NCBI GenBank assembly: GCA_028871815.1
Contig: JAGWMJ010000013.1
Span: forward strand, 1 to 64,000
Source of the DNA: Armatimonadota bacterium
Lineage (GTDB): Bacteria; Armatimonadota; Chthonomonadetes; Chthonomonadales; Chthonomonadaceae
Direction of reading: 5' to 3'
Length of the DNA stretch: 64,000 nt
Positions 47,275-56,200 of this stretch are shown piece by piece. The position numbers were made by a program, and so were the translations under genes. Under the pieces are notes generated by a model. The model saw only the letters and a program-made list of their open reading frames with translations. It was not told where the DNA came from and did no database searches. Every line of letters starts with the position of its first letter. The first letter of the stretch is position 1.

Positions 47275-48873
47275 ATGTTCCGCACACCTTACTTGCTTTT
47301 CTGCCTTGTTCTGGCTTGCGCATCGCCGGCCCTTGCGCAGACTTCGCCGCTAACGCGCGCCGAAAGCAGCGGATACACGCGCACATCCTCGTGGGCCGAC
47401 GTCAACGCGTTCCTGAAAGCGCTGCAGCTCCAGCACGCGCCGATAACCGTGCAGACGATTGGCAAGAGCGCCAAGGGTAAGGCGATCCCACTTGTCGTGG
47501 TGTCGCAGCCACCAGTTCGGAATGTTGAGCAGGCTCGCGCTTCCGGCCGACTTGTGGTCTATATAGAAGCGAATATACACGCTGGGGAGGTTGAGGGCAA
47601 GGAAGCCGTACAGATTCTGATGAGGCAGCTTGCGCATGGCAAGCATCCGAACCTGCTCCGCAAGTTGGTGCTGGTCATCACGCCGATCTATAACATAGAT
47701 GGTAACGATGCTTTCGGACCTGAGAGTGTCAACCGTTCGGAGCAAGACGGTCCCGAGATCGTCGGACAGCGTGCAAATGGCCAGGGACTCGATCTCAATC
47801 GCGATTGCATCAAAGCCGAGTCGCCTGAGATGCGCGCCGCGCTAAAGTACATCTACACACGCTGGAATCCCGATGCCGTGCTCGACCTGCACACTACCGA
47901 CGGCACTCGCCACGGATTTACGTTGACCTATGCGCCGGCCGTGGATCCGAATACCGACCCGCGTGTGATGCACTACATGCGCGGCATCTTGCTGCCGGAA
48001 GTACGTCGCGAACTGGCGCGCAGAAAGATGCTGCTCTTCGATTATGGCGATGCCGTGAACCGCAACGGCACTCTGCGATGGGAGACTTTTGAGCCGGGTC
48101 CACGTTATGTGACGAACTATGCCGGCGCGATCGACCGTATCTCCGTGCTCTCTGAGGCCGTCTGCTTTCTACCGTTCAAAGAGCGAGTTCGTACCACCCT
48201 GGTCTTCATCACACAGGTACTTGATCACCTGGCAGCCGACGCCACCCATATCCGGACCATGCTGGATGCTGCCGATGCGCGCGCCCGAAGGTTGGGGCAA
48301 ACCGGTACCAATCAGCTCGGTGTGCGATTTGCCATGGCGAGCCGCGGTATCGAGCCGGTACCGTTGGAAGCCTTGCCGCCTGGGGTTGCACCGATTCGAA
48401 ACCGCCCTGTAACGCGTGTTCGGCAGGTCGCAATGCCAATCTATGATCGCTTCCGCGTCACACAGTCGGAGACCGTGCCCGAATTCTACGTGCTGCCGCG
48501 GGCCGAAAGCGCCGTAGCGCAACTGCTTCGACTCCACGGCGTCCGCGTCGTGCGCCTGAAATCAGCCTGGACCGGAACGATTCAGCAGTTTTGGCCCACC
48601 GCCGTTACCGAGGCCGATCGCCCGTACCAGGGCCACCGCATGCTCCAGGTGGATGGCGGGTGGCGCAGCGCCGAGAAACAGGTTGACGCAGGCTCGTGGC
48701 TCATTCCGATGAACCAGCGACTGGCTCGCCTCATTTTCGAGATGCTGGAGCCGGAAAACGCAGACAGTGTGGTGGGGTGGAACCTGCTTCACTCAGCTCC
48801 CGAGGTGGGCGCTCCGTGCTCCATCGAGCGAATTATGGCCGGCAGCGGCGTGCTGCCGCCCATTTCAGATTAA
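47275..48873 (+). CDS. Secreted M14-family zinc carboxypeptidase
   Basis: A 532-residue protein. ATG 47275 opens a signal peptide (RTPYLLFCLVLACASPALAQ). The M14 zinc ligands are in IHAGEVEGKEA (about 98-108: H and E) and the third His in DLHTTDGTRHG (about 204). The LNRDCIKAESPE segment supplies substrate-binding Asn-Arg. A likely catalytic Glu is in SVLSEAVCF (about 293). The C-terminal 200 residues form a separate domain. It probably trims C termini of peptides outside the cell. It is followed after 28 bases by an S9 peptidase, suggesting a peptide-use operon. Confidence 0.9.
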   Translation: MFRTPYLLFCLVLACASPALAQTSPLTRAESSGYTRTSSWADVNAFLKALQLQHAPITVQTIGKSAKGKAIPLVVVSQPPVRNVEQARASGRLVVYIEANIHAGEVEGKEAVQILMRQLAHGKHPNLLRKLVLVITPIYNIDGNDAFGPESVNRSEQDGPEIVGQRANGQGLDLNRDCIKAESPEMRAALKYIYTRWNPDAVLDLHTTDGTRHGFTLTYAPAVDPNTDPRVMHYMRGILLPEVRRELARRKMLLFDYGDAVNRNGTLRWETFEPGPRYVTNYAGAIDRISVLSEAVCFLPFKERVRTTLVFITQVLDHLAADATHIRTMLDAADARARRLGQTGTNQLGVRFAMASRGIEPVPLEALPPGVAPIRNRPVTRVRQVAMPIYDRFRVTQSETVPEFYVLPRAESAVAQLLRLHGVRVVRLKSAWTGTIQQFWPTAVTEADRPYQGHRMLQVDGGWRSAEKQVDAGSWLIPMNQRLARLIFEMLEPENADSVVGWNLLHSAPEVGAPCSIERIMAGSGVLPPISD

Positions 48874-48901
48874 GCCAACCCCTCGCAGTAAGGAACCCAA
48901 C

Positions 48902-51007
48902 ATGAGTCGCCCGTCCGTCAGCCCCATAGGCATCGCTGCGCTTTCTCTGTTTGCTCTTGCCGGCGCCGGCCCGGGTCACCAGCGATTTCGAATGCCTACC
49001 GCCGGGCTACCGCCGGCAATGGTGCAGTACTTTGCGCATTCGGCCGGCATTTTCGGCGGCCTGGCTCAGGGCCGCGTGAACAGCACATGGGAGGAGGGCG
49101 GCAAGGTACTGCAGTACGATGCGGATGGCCAAACCGTCCGGCTGGATGTTACGACGATGCAGCCGGCGGCGCCAGCCCCCGCCCAGCCAGCTGCCGGCGG
49201 CCCGCCTCAACGTGGAGCGCGTCGCGGCAGGCAAGTTACGGAAACGGCATCGCCGGACGGTGTTTGGAAAGCCACGTACCGCGCCGGAAACGTCTACATC
49301 GCCAAAGCGGATGGAACCGGTGAGCGTCCGGTTACCACCGACGGCAGCCCGGAACGGCGCGTTTTATATGGAACCGCCTGTTGGGTCTACGGCGAGGAGT
49401 TGGAACAGACCTCCGCGATGTGGTGGTCGCCGGACAGCAGCATGTTGGCTTACTACAAGTTTGATGAGCGCAAACAACTTGACTACTACACGGTGCGTGA
49501 TCAACTGCGGCGGCAGGACTCGCTCAACGTGGAACCGTACCCCTTGCCCGGCGCCCCGAACCCGGAGCCCACACTGTACGTGTTCAGCCTGGCCACCGGC
49601 AAGTCTGTAAAGCTGGATGTGCGAAGCGGCCAGCCTTTTACCGATGCCGTGATGGGCCATTACGTTTACAGCATAACCTGGCGGGCCAACAGTAAGGAGT
49701 TGCTGTTCTTACGCACGAACCGACTGCAGAACCACCTGCAGTTGATGGCAGCAAGCCCTGCCACCGGCACCTGCCGTGTTGTGGTGGATGAGCAGTGGCC
49801 GAAGAGCTGGGTCGAAAACTGGCCCCAGATGGTGATGCTGAGGGATGGTCACCACTTCCTGTGGGTCTCGTCGCGGAGCGGCTTCAGCAACATCTACGAG
49901 TACGACCTCGACGCGCCGGGCTTTACGCAGGTAACGCACAATGGCTTCGACCTCGACAAGATCCTGCTTGCCGACGAGGCGCACGGCGTTATCTGGTACA
50001 CCGCTTTTGATGGCGCCATACCGCTCAACCGGCAGCTGCACCGGGTGGAGTTCAACGGCACCGGCGATCGTCGCGTTACCGATGCAATGCTGAACCACCA
50101 CGTCACGGTGGCGCCGGACGGCGAGCACTTTGTGGATCAGGCCGAATCGATTACGGCTGCCCCGTTCACAGAGCTGTGCTCCGCTGCCGGTGCGCCGCTG
50201 AAGCGCCTCGGCTCCGCACAAACCGCCGCGATGAAGAGCGCCGGGGTACTGCCCGCGAAACTCTTCTCGTTCATCGGGCCTACCGGCTCGACAACGCTCT
50301 ACGGCACTCTCGAGTTTCCACCGGGCTTCAATCCCGCCCGGAAGTATCCGCTGCTCGTTAGCGTCTACGGAGGACCGCTGCCCAGCAATTGGGGCCGCAG
50401 TGGACCGCGGAGCGTCTACACGGCGCCAACGCCGATGACTGCTTTGGGCTACATCGTGGCGACCATCGAAACACACAGTGAAAACTGGCGCGGTAAAGCC
50501 TTCAGCGATGCCATCTACCAGCACATGGGCGTGACCGAGATAGACGACCAGGCGGCCGGAGTGCGGTATCTGGATACGCTTCCGTATATCGACGCAACCC
50601 GCGTTGGCATCTTTGGCACATCGTACGGCGGATATGCTTCCGTCATGTGCATCCTGCGTTATCCCAACCTCTTCCAGGCCGCGTCGGCATCGTCGCCACC
50701 CACAGACTGGCACTTATACGATTCCACATACACGGAGCGGTACATGGGCATTCCGCCGGCGGCCAATTCCGCATACGATGCAGGCTCCGCCATGACCTAC
50801 GCCGGCAACCTCAAAGGGCATTTGCAAATCTATTTCGGCACAGCAGATAACAACGTGCATCCGGCGAACTCCCTACGGCTTATCGCCAAACTGCGCTCGC
50901 TGAACAAACCGTTCGAGATGATGCTCGGTCCGGACGAGGGGCACTCATTTATCGGAATGCCGGCAATGGTCTCCTTCTTTGACAGATGGCTCAAGCCGAC
51001 CGGTTAA
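48902..51007 (+). CDS. DPP-IV-like prolyl oligopeptidase family (S9) peptidase
   Basis: A 701-residue exported protein; ATG 48902 with AAGGA 7 bases upstream and signal peptide (GIAALSLFALAGAG). The N-terminal propeller includes WVYGEELEQTSAMWWSPDSS, matching the Glu-Glu motif that binds the substrate N terminus in dipeptidyl peptidase IV. The C-terminal hydrolase has the triad Ser in GTSYGGYA (about 577), Asp in GTADNNVHP (about 645) and His in DEGHSF (about 680). A low-complexity Ala/Pro stretch lies at residues 82-100. It likely removes N-terminal dipeptides; the activity is inferred from the family. Confidence 0.93.
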   Translation: MSRPSVSPIGIAALSLFALAGAGPGHQRFRMPTAGLPPAMVQYFAHSAGIFGGLAQGRVNSTWEEGGKVLQYDADGQTVRLDVTTMQPAAPAPAQPAAGGPPQRGARRGRQVTETASPDGVWKATYRAGNVYIAKADGTGERPVTTDGSPERRVLYGTACWVYGEELEQTSAMWWSPDSSMLAYYKFDERKQLDYYTVRDQLRRQDSLNVEPYPLPGAPNPEPTLYVFSLATGKSVKLDVRSGQPFTDAVMGHYVYSITWRANSKELLFLRTNRLQNHLQLMAASPATGTCRVVVDEQWPKSWVENWPQMVMLRDGHHFLWVSSRSGFSNIYEYDLDAPGFTQVTHNGFDLDKILLADEAHGVIWYTAFDGAIPLNRQLHRVEFNGTGDRRVTDAMLNHHVTVAPDGEHFVDQAESITAAPFTELCSAAGAPLKRLGSAQTAAMKSAGVLPAKLFSFIGPTGSTTLYGTLEFPPGFNPARKYPLLVSVYGGPLPSNWGRSGPRSVYTAPTPMTALGYIVATIETHSENWRGKAFSDAIYQHMGVTEIDDQAAGVRYLDTLPYIDATRVGIFGTSYGGYASVMCILRYPNLFQAASASSPPTDWHLYDSTYTERYMGIPPAANSAYDAGSAMTYAGNLKGHLQIYFGTADNNVHPANSLRLIAKLRSLNKPFEMMLGPDEGHSFIGMPAMVSFFDRWLKPTG

Positions 51008-51102
51008 CAGTGGGTGACGCCCGGTTGATCAGCTGGCGGTAACGCTTCGGCCATCGGGCAGGGCCAGGCGGCGCGACCCGGCATATCCGCGCAGGTATAC
51101 TT

Positions 51103-51900
51103 GTGCCTCATGGCGGCGAATCGCGAAACGCTGTATTGAACACCCTGATCGTTATTCCTACCTATAATGAGGCGCTGAACCTGTCGGAGTTGATGGAGCG
51201 TATCGTACGGGCAAATGCCGGCGGTGACGTGCTGATTGTGGATGATAACAGCCCGGACGGAACGGCCAGGCTGGCAAACTCCATCTTCGAGGAGTCAGGT
51301 GCGCTCCAGGCCTCGCATGTACTCGTGCGCAACGGTCGTCGCGGACTCGGTAAGGCGTATCTCGATGGATTCCGCTTCGCGCTCGACCGCGGCTACGACT
51401 GTGTGGTTCAGATGGACGCCGATCTCTCGCACGATCCCGCGGCACTGCCGACGCTGATCCTCGCGGCGCAGACCAGTGACGTCGTGATTGGCTCGCGATA
51501 CTGTGCCGGAGGCAGCCTGACGGAATGGCCGGTGCACCGCAGACTGCTGTCACGCTTTGCGGAGGCATATGTGCGCCTCATCACCGGCGTTCGCATCGCG
51601 GACGCCACCTCCGGCTACCGCTGCTGGACCCGGCGCGCGCTCACAGCCGTTGAGTTGGATACGATGCGTTCGGAGGGCTACAGCTTTCAGGTGGAGCTTA
51701 CCTGGCGCGCCGTACGCGCCGGCCTCGCGGTGGCTGAAACGCCGATCCGGTTTACGGACCGTCGGCGTGGTACGTCGAAACTTACCGGCCGTGTGCTCTT
51801 CGAGTCGGCGCTGATGCCCTGGAGGCTCAGGCTCGGTCACTGGCGACCCGCGAAGCCTTCCGAACCGCACGACAGTGCCTCGCAATCGCGTTGTGTTTGA
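51103..51900 (+). CDS. Polyprenol-phosphate mannosyltransferase-like glycosyltransferase (GT2)
   Basis: A 265-residue GT-A enzyme resembling dolichol-phosphate mannose synthase. LIVIPTYNEALNLSEL opens the domain; VDDNSPDGTA binds nucleotide; QMDADLSHDP carries the DxD metal site; GSRYCAGGSLTEWPVHRRLLS and DATSGYRCWTRRAL follow. C-terminal membrane helices are absent, as in the soluble DPM class. It likely transfers mannose to a lipid carrier for glycan assembly; the sugar is inferred. GTG 51103 has AGGT upstream; TTG 51136 is an alternative. Confidence 0.9.
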   Translation: MPHGGESRNAVLNTLIVIPTYNEALNLSELMERIVRANAGGDVLIVDDNSPDGTARLANSIFEESGALQASHVLVRNGRRGLGKAYLDGFRFALDRGYDCVVQMDADLSHDPAALPTLILAAQTSDVVIGSRYCAGGSLTEWPVHRRLLSRFAEAYVRLITGVRIADATSGYRCWTRRALTAVELDTMRSEGYSFQVELTWRAVRAGLAVAETPIRFTDRRRGTSKLTGRVLFESALMPWRLRLGHWRPAKPSEPHDSASQSRCV

Positions 51901-51917
51901 TGAAAGGCAGTATAACA

Positions 51918-53003
51918 ATGAAGCGCATCTACAACTTCAGCGCCGGGCCTGCCGTGCTCCCGGAGTCGGTTTTAGCCGAGGCGGCTGCGGCCGTTCGCGA
52001 AATCGGTGACTCGGGCATGTCGATCCTTGAAGTAAGTCACCGCGGCAAGGTCTACGATCCGATCCACGAGGAGGCCTCGGCCGCGATCCTGCGGGTTCTC
52101 GGGCTGGACGAAACCGAATATCAGCCGCTGTTTCTGGGCGGCGGCGCAAGCCTGCAGTTTGCGATGGTGCCAATGAACTTTTTGGCGGACGGGCAGACAG
52201 CCGACTATGTCGATACCGGCACCTGGGCCATAAAAGCTATAGATGACGCCAAGCTCTACGGTCAAGTGAACATTGCCGCCTCATCCTCCAATAAGCGCTA
52301 CAGCTACGTGCCCCGGAATCTGAAGCTGACGCCAAATGCGCGGTACCTGCACATTACGACGAACAACACGATAGAAGGAACGGAATGGCCTGCGCCGCCG
52401 AAGGCGGTCTCCGTTCCGCTCGTGGCCGATATGTCATCCGACATCTTCGCGCGCGATCTCAACTACTCGGCCTACGACCTCATCTACGCCGGAGCGCAGA
52501 AAAACGCTGGGCCGGCAGGCGTAACCCTCGTCGTTATCCGCAAATCGTTCCTAGCGCAGGCAAACTCCGGCCTGCCCGCAATGCTCTCTTATGCGACGCA
52601 TGCAAAGGGAAAGTCGCTGTACAACACACCGCCGGTATTTGGCGTTTATGTTGTCGGGCTGGTGCTCAAGTGGATTGAGGAGCAGGGGGGGATTGCTGCG
52701 ATCGAGGCGCGCAACCGCGAAAAGGCCGATATCATCTATGCCGCCCTCGACGAGTTTCCGCACATGTATGAGCCTGCCGTTACTCAGAAATCCGACCGGT
52801 CGCTCATGAATATCACCTTCCGGATGCGAAACCCCGATCTCGAACCCCTGTTTCTCGACGGCGCCCGGGAGCGCAGGATGGAGGGCTTGAAGGGGCACCG
52901 TTCCGTGGGAGGAATCCGTGCATCTGTCTACAACGCCTTCCCGCTGGAGGGATGCTACGCGCTGGCTGAGTATCTGGGCGTATTCGCGGCGCGCCACGCA
53001 TAG
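51918..53003 (+). CDS. serC: Phosphoserine aminotransferase
   Basis: PLP enzyme of serine (and vitamin B6) synthesis. MKRIYNFSAGPAVLPESVL is the standard N terminus. GGGASLQFAMVPMN binds the cofactor phosphate; the PLP Lys is in YAGAQKNAGPAG (near residue 198). HRSVGGIRASVYNAFPLEGC closes the protein. Length 361 is typical. ATG 51918 with AAAGGC upstream is preferred over ATG 51900, which overlaps the previous stop. It follows the glycosyltransferase gene. Confidence 0.97.
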   Translation: MKRIYNFSAGPAVLPESVLAEAAAAVREIGDSGMSILEVSHRGKVYDPIHEEASAAILRVLGLDETEYQPLFLGGGASLQFAMVPMNFLADGQTADYVDTGTWAIKAIDDAKLYGQVNIAASSSNKRYSYVPRNLKLTPNARYLHITTNNTIEGTEWPAPPKAVSVPLVADMSSDIFARDLNYSAYDLIYAGAQKNAGPAGVTLVVIRKSFLAQANSGLPAMLSYATHAKGKSLYNTPPVFGVYVVGLVLKWIEEQGGIAAIEARNREKADIIYAALDEFPHMYEPAVTQKSDRSLMNITFRMRNPDLEPLFLDGARERRMEGLKGHRSVGGIRASVYNAFPLEGCYALAEYLGVFAARHA

Positions 53004-53230
53004 GTGGTTGTGCCGTGCCGCCCGCGGAATCGGCCCGGGAGCGGTGTCTAACGCGTCATTGGCGCCGGCGCCGATGGGTTCGTCACAGTGATCGTGGCGG
53101 TATGTTGCGCATTTCATACGGGTATGTTATGATGAAGCGCGCTGTTCCGGCACCCATTGCACCAGGCCGGCGCCGATAACCGGTGCGTGACCAAACAGTG
53201 GGTCACAATCTCACCAAAGGGCTATTCTGT

Positions 53231-56200
53231 ATGCCTCGCTGCTCTACGTGGCGCACTGTGCGCGCCACGCGCTGCAATTCGGCCGTCTTCGGCGCAATGC
53301 TCGCCGTCACGGGCTTGTTACTGTCGCGCCACGCATGTGCGGATGTGGCGGCGCCGCTGCAGAAGGCGTATCGAACATTCTATGGTTTCGTACAGCCTTC
53401 CAGGCTCCGGAGCGCGGTCGATACGCTCACCTCGTTTGGTTCACGCGTGGCAGGGTACCCGGGCGACCAACTTGCGGGCGACTGGGTCCTCGGCCAATTC
53501 AAGCAGTTAGGCCTTCAGAAGGTAACCACCGATCGCTTCACCGTTACGGTGCCTTGGGATACCAGCGTGGAAGGCGGAAACCATGGCGCCTGGGCCGAGG
53601 TGGCTGGAGGCGGGTTGCCCGGTCTCAAATCGGGGCAGCACCTCGCTATACACCCGCTCTGGCCCAACCTTGTGCGCACCTCTACGCTGCCGGCCGGCGG
53701 CCTTACGGGCCCGCTGATCTATGCGGGCAACGGCACGCTCTCCAACTTTAACGGGCAGTCGGTCGTCGGCGCTATCGTTCTTGTCGACTTTAACTGCCAG
53801 TCGCAGTGGCTCAACGCGCCGCGCTTAGGCGCCAAAGCGGTCATCTTTGTCGCGCCGCCAACAACCATGCGCGGGCAGGCCGAGGCGAAGTTTATCTCCA
53901 TACCGATCGCGATTCCGCGGTTCTGGATCAGCCCAGGGGAGGCCGCTCCACTTCTGGCTGCTGCGGCAAGCGGCCGGCCACCTACGGTAACCCTGCACTG
54001 CAACATGCCATGGGTGCAGCGCACGTGCCGCAACTTTACGGGTGTTATCCCGGGCACAAATCCGGCGATGCGCAACCAGGTCATCGTTGTCCAGGCCTAC
54101 TACGATTCCACCTCGATTGTGCCTGCCGAAGCGCCCGGCGCCGAATCCAGCTGCGGCATGGCGGCGATGCTGGAGATCATCCGCGCGTTCAAGGCGCATC
54201 CGCCGGCGCGTACCATGATGTTTGTTGCCACAAGCGCCCACTTTCAGGCGCTGCAGGGCATCCGCGAGTACGTCAACCAGCACATGGACCAGTGGGTCCC
54301 GCCAGGATGGCTTTACGCCACCTGGCGCCGGTTGACCGGGCATCCCGTTAAACGCAAGGCCACCAACATCTACCTCTGGTGCGGGCTCGATCTCACCAGC
54401 CACAGCCAGTCTTTTGGCATCTTCTACAAGGGCTGGTTCTACGATTACCGCAACGACATTCAGGGCCGGTTCAGCGACATTGCCCGCGTCTGCCGTGAAA
54501 ACGCGGACCTGGTTGGTCAGACTATCGGCTTCGACTCCACCCAGTATTTCGACGACGGCGTCAACTCGGTCAACGGCAAAAACTGGCGCAACTACATACC
54601 GGGCAAGCCGGCGTTCGACTCAGAGGCGGTAACGGTCGCGGGTGGTAACGGCGTTACGTTTGCCACAACCAACGACAGTCGCCCGCTCGTTGATACGCCG
54701 TTCGACACGGCCGACCGCGTTAACGTGGCGAACCTCGCGCGCCAGGTAAAACTGCTGACGTGCCTGCTCTGGCACATCGTCACGGATACCAATGCCCCGG
54801 GAGACATCAACGCGCAACGTATGCCGATCACCGATCCGTCCAGCTGGTCGCGGCTGGCGCTGGAAGGCGGTTTCGCCACGGTTCAGGGCCGCGTGGAGCT
54901 GTTCAATCCAAACCGGTCGTTCATTGCGTCACCAGACCCGAACCTGGCCGGCAGTCTGGTCGTGATCCACAACCGCACCAAGTCGTTTATGGGCGTTCGA
55001 GGCAGCATGGTGCAAATGGTGGTGCATCATGATAACTTCTTTGCGTTTCACGGTGTGGCGCCGCTTACTGCATACGGCTACAACAAGCCGGTCTCCCTGT
55101 CGGCATACCATCTGAATGCCGATGGCGACATCGATTATGCTCCAGATCTGGGGCCCAGCGGCGCGCAAACCGTACCGCTGGATGTTCTGGTTACGACCTC
55201 CGTGGAAGAGAGCCCGATCATTCTGTTCCGTTGCGTGCCGACCGCCATTTACGATCTGGTCGACCAGCAATCCCTTAAGGCCCTCATTGGCGTAAATGTG
55301 TACGATGGCGAAACGGATGGGTCGCCGCGGATGTACGGGTTTGCTATCGATCCTCAGGATGCCAACCTCGTGGGCAGTTATGTGGAAGACGTTGCGGTCC
55401 TCTTCTCACAGCCTGGTACGCGGCTCAAGATCGCCATGGATAGCGGCCCGGGAGCAACGCGGCTTCTGCTCATTAACGCCATCTACGACCCGAAGCACCC
55501 CAATCGCGGTTTTCCCGAAGGAATCGGCTACCTGACCGCCGGCACGGCTACCGTGGATATGGGCAACGGAAAGGAGCTCGCCCGGCCCGTCGGATTCGAT
55601 CCGTCGGTGGAGATAGCGCGTGGTGGCGCAATCTACAACACGGCTCTGCACGTGGCCGAAGACATGTGGAAGCTGGATGACTGGCGGATGCGCCGCCTCG
55701 CCAAGTACCGGATTCTCAATATGAGCAGCCCGGAAGGCATAACCGGGCTGCACCAACAGGCTGCTCAGGCTATCGCTGAGGCCAAACAGGCCTACAAGGT
55801 CAAGGACTGGGAGACCTTCGACGCCCGGTCTCGCAATGCATGGGCGTACGAAAGCCGGGCCTATCCCGAGGTGCAGCAGATCGCTTCCGACGTGGTTCAG
55901 GGTGTGCTGTTCTACCTGGCCCTGCTCATGCCGTTCTCATACTTTCTGGAACGGCTGATGTTTGGTTACTACGACCTGAAGCGTCGAATAACGGCCTCCG
56001 CTGTTATTTTTCTTGCTATCTTCGCAATTTTCCGGTACATCCATCCGGCTTTCGACATCACGATGAATCCGATGATCGTTCTGCTCGCGTTTATCATGCT
56101 CGCACTATCGTGCATCGTGATGGCGTTGGTCGTCGGTAAATTTGAGGAAGAGCTGAAGAAGATGAACCGCAGCGTAACCGGCATTCACCGCGCCGATATC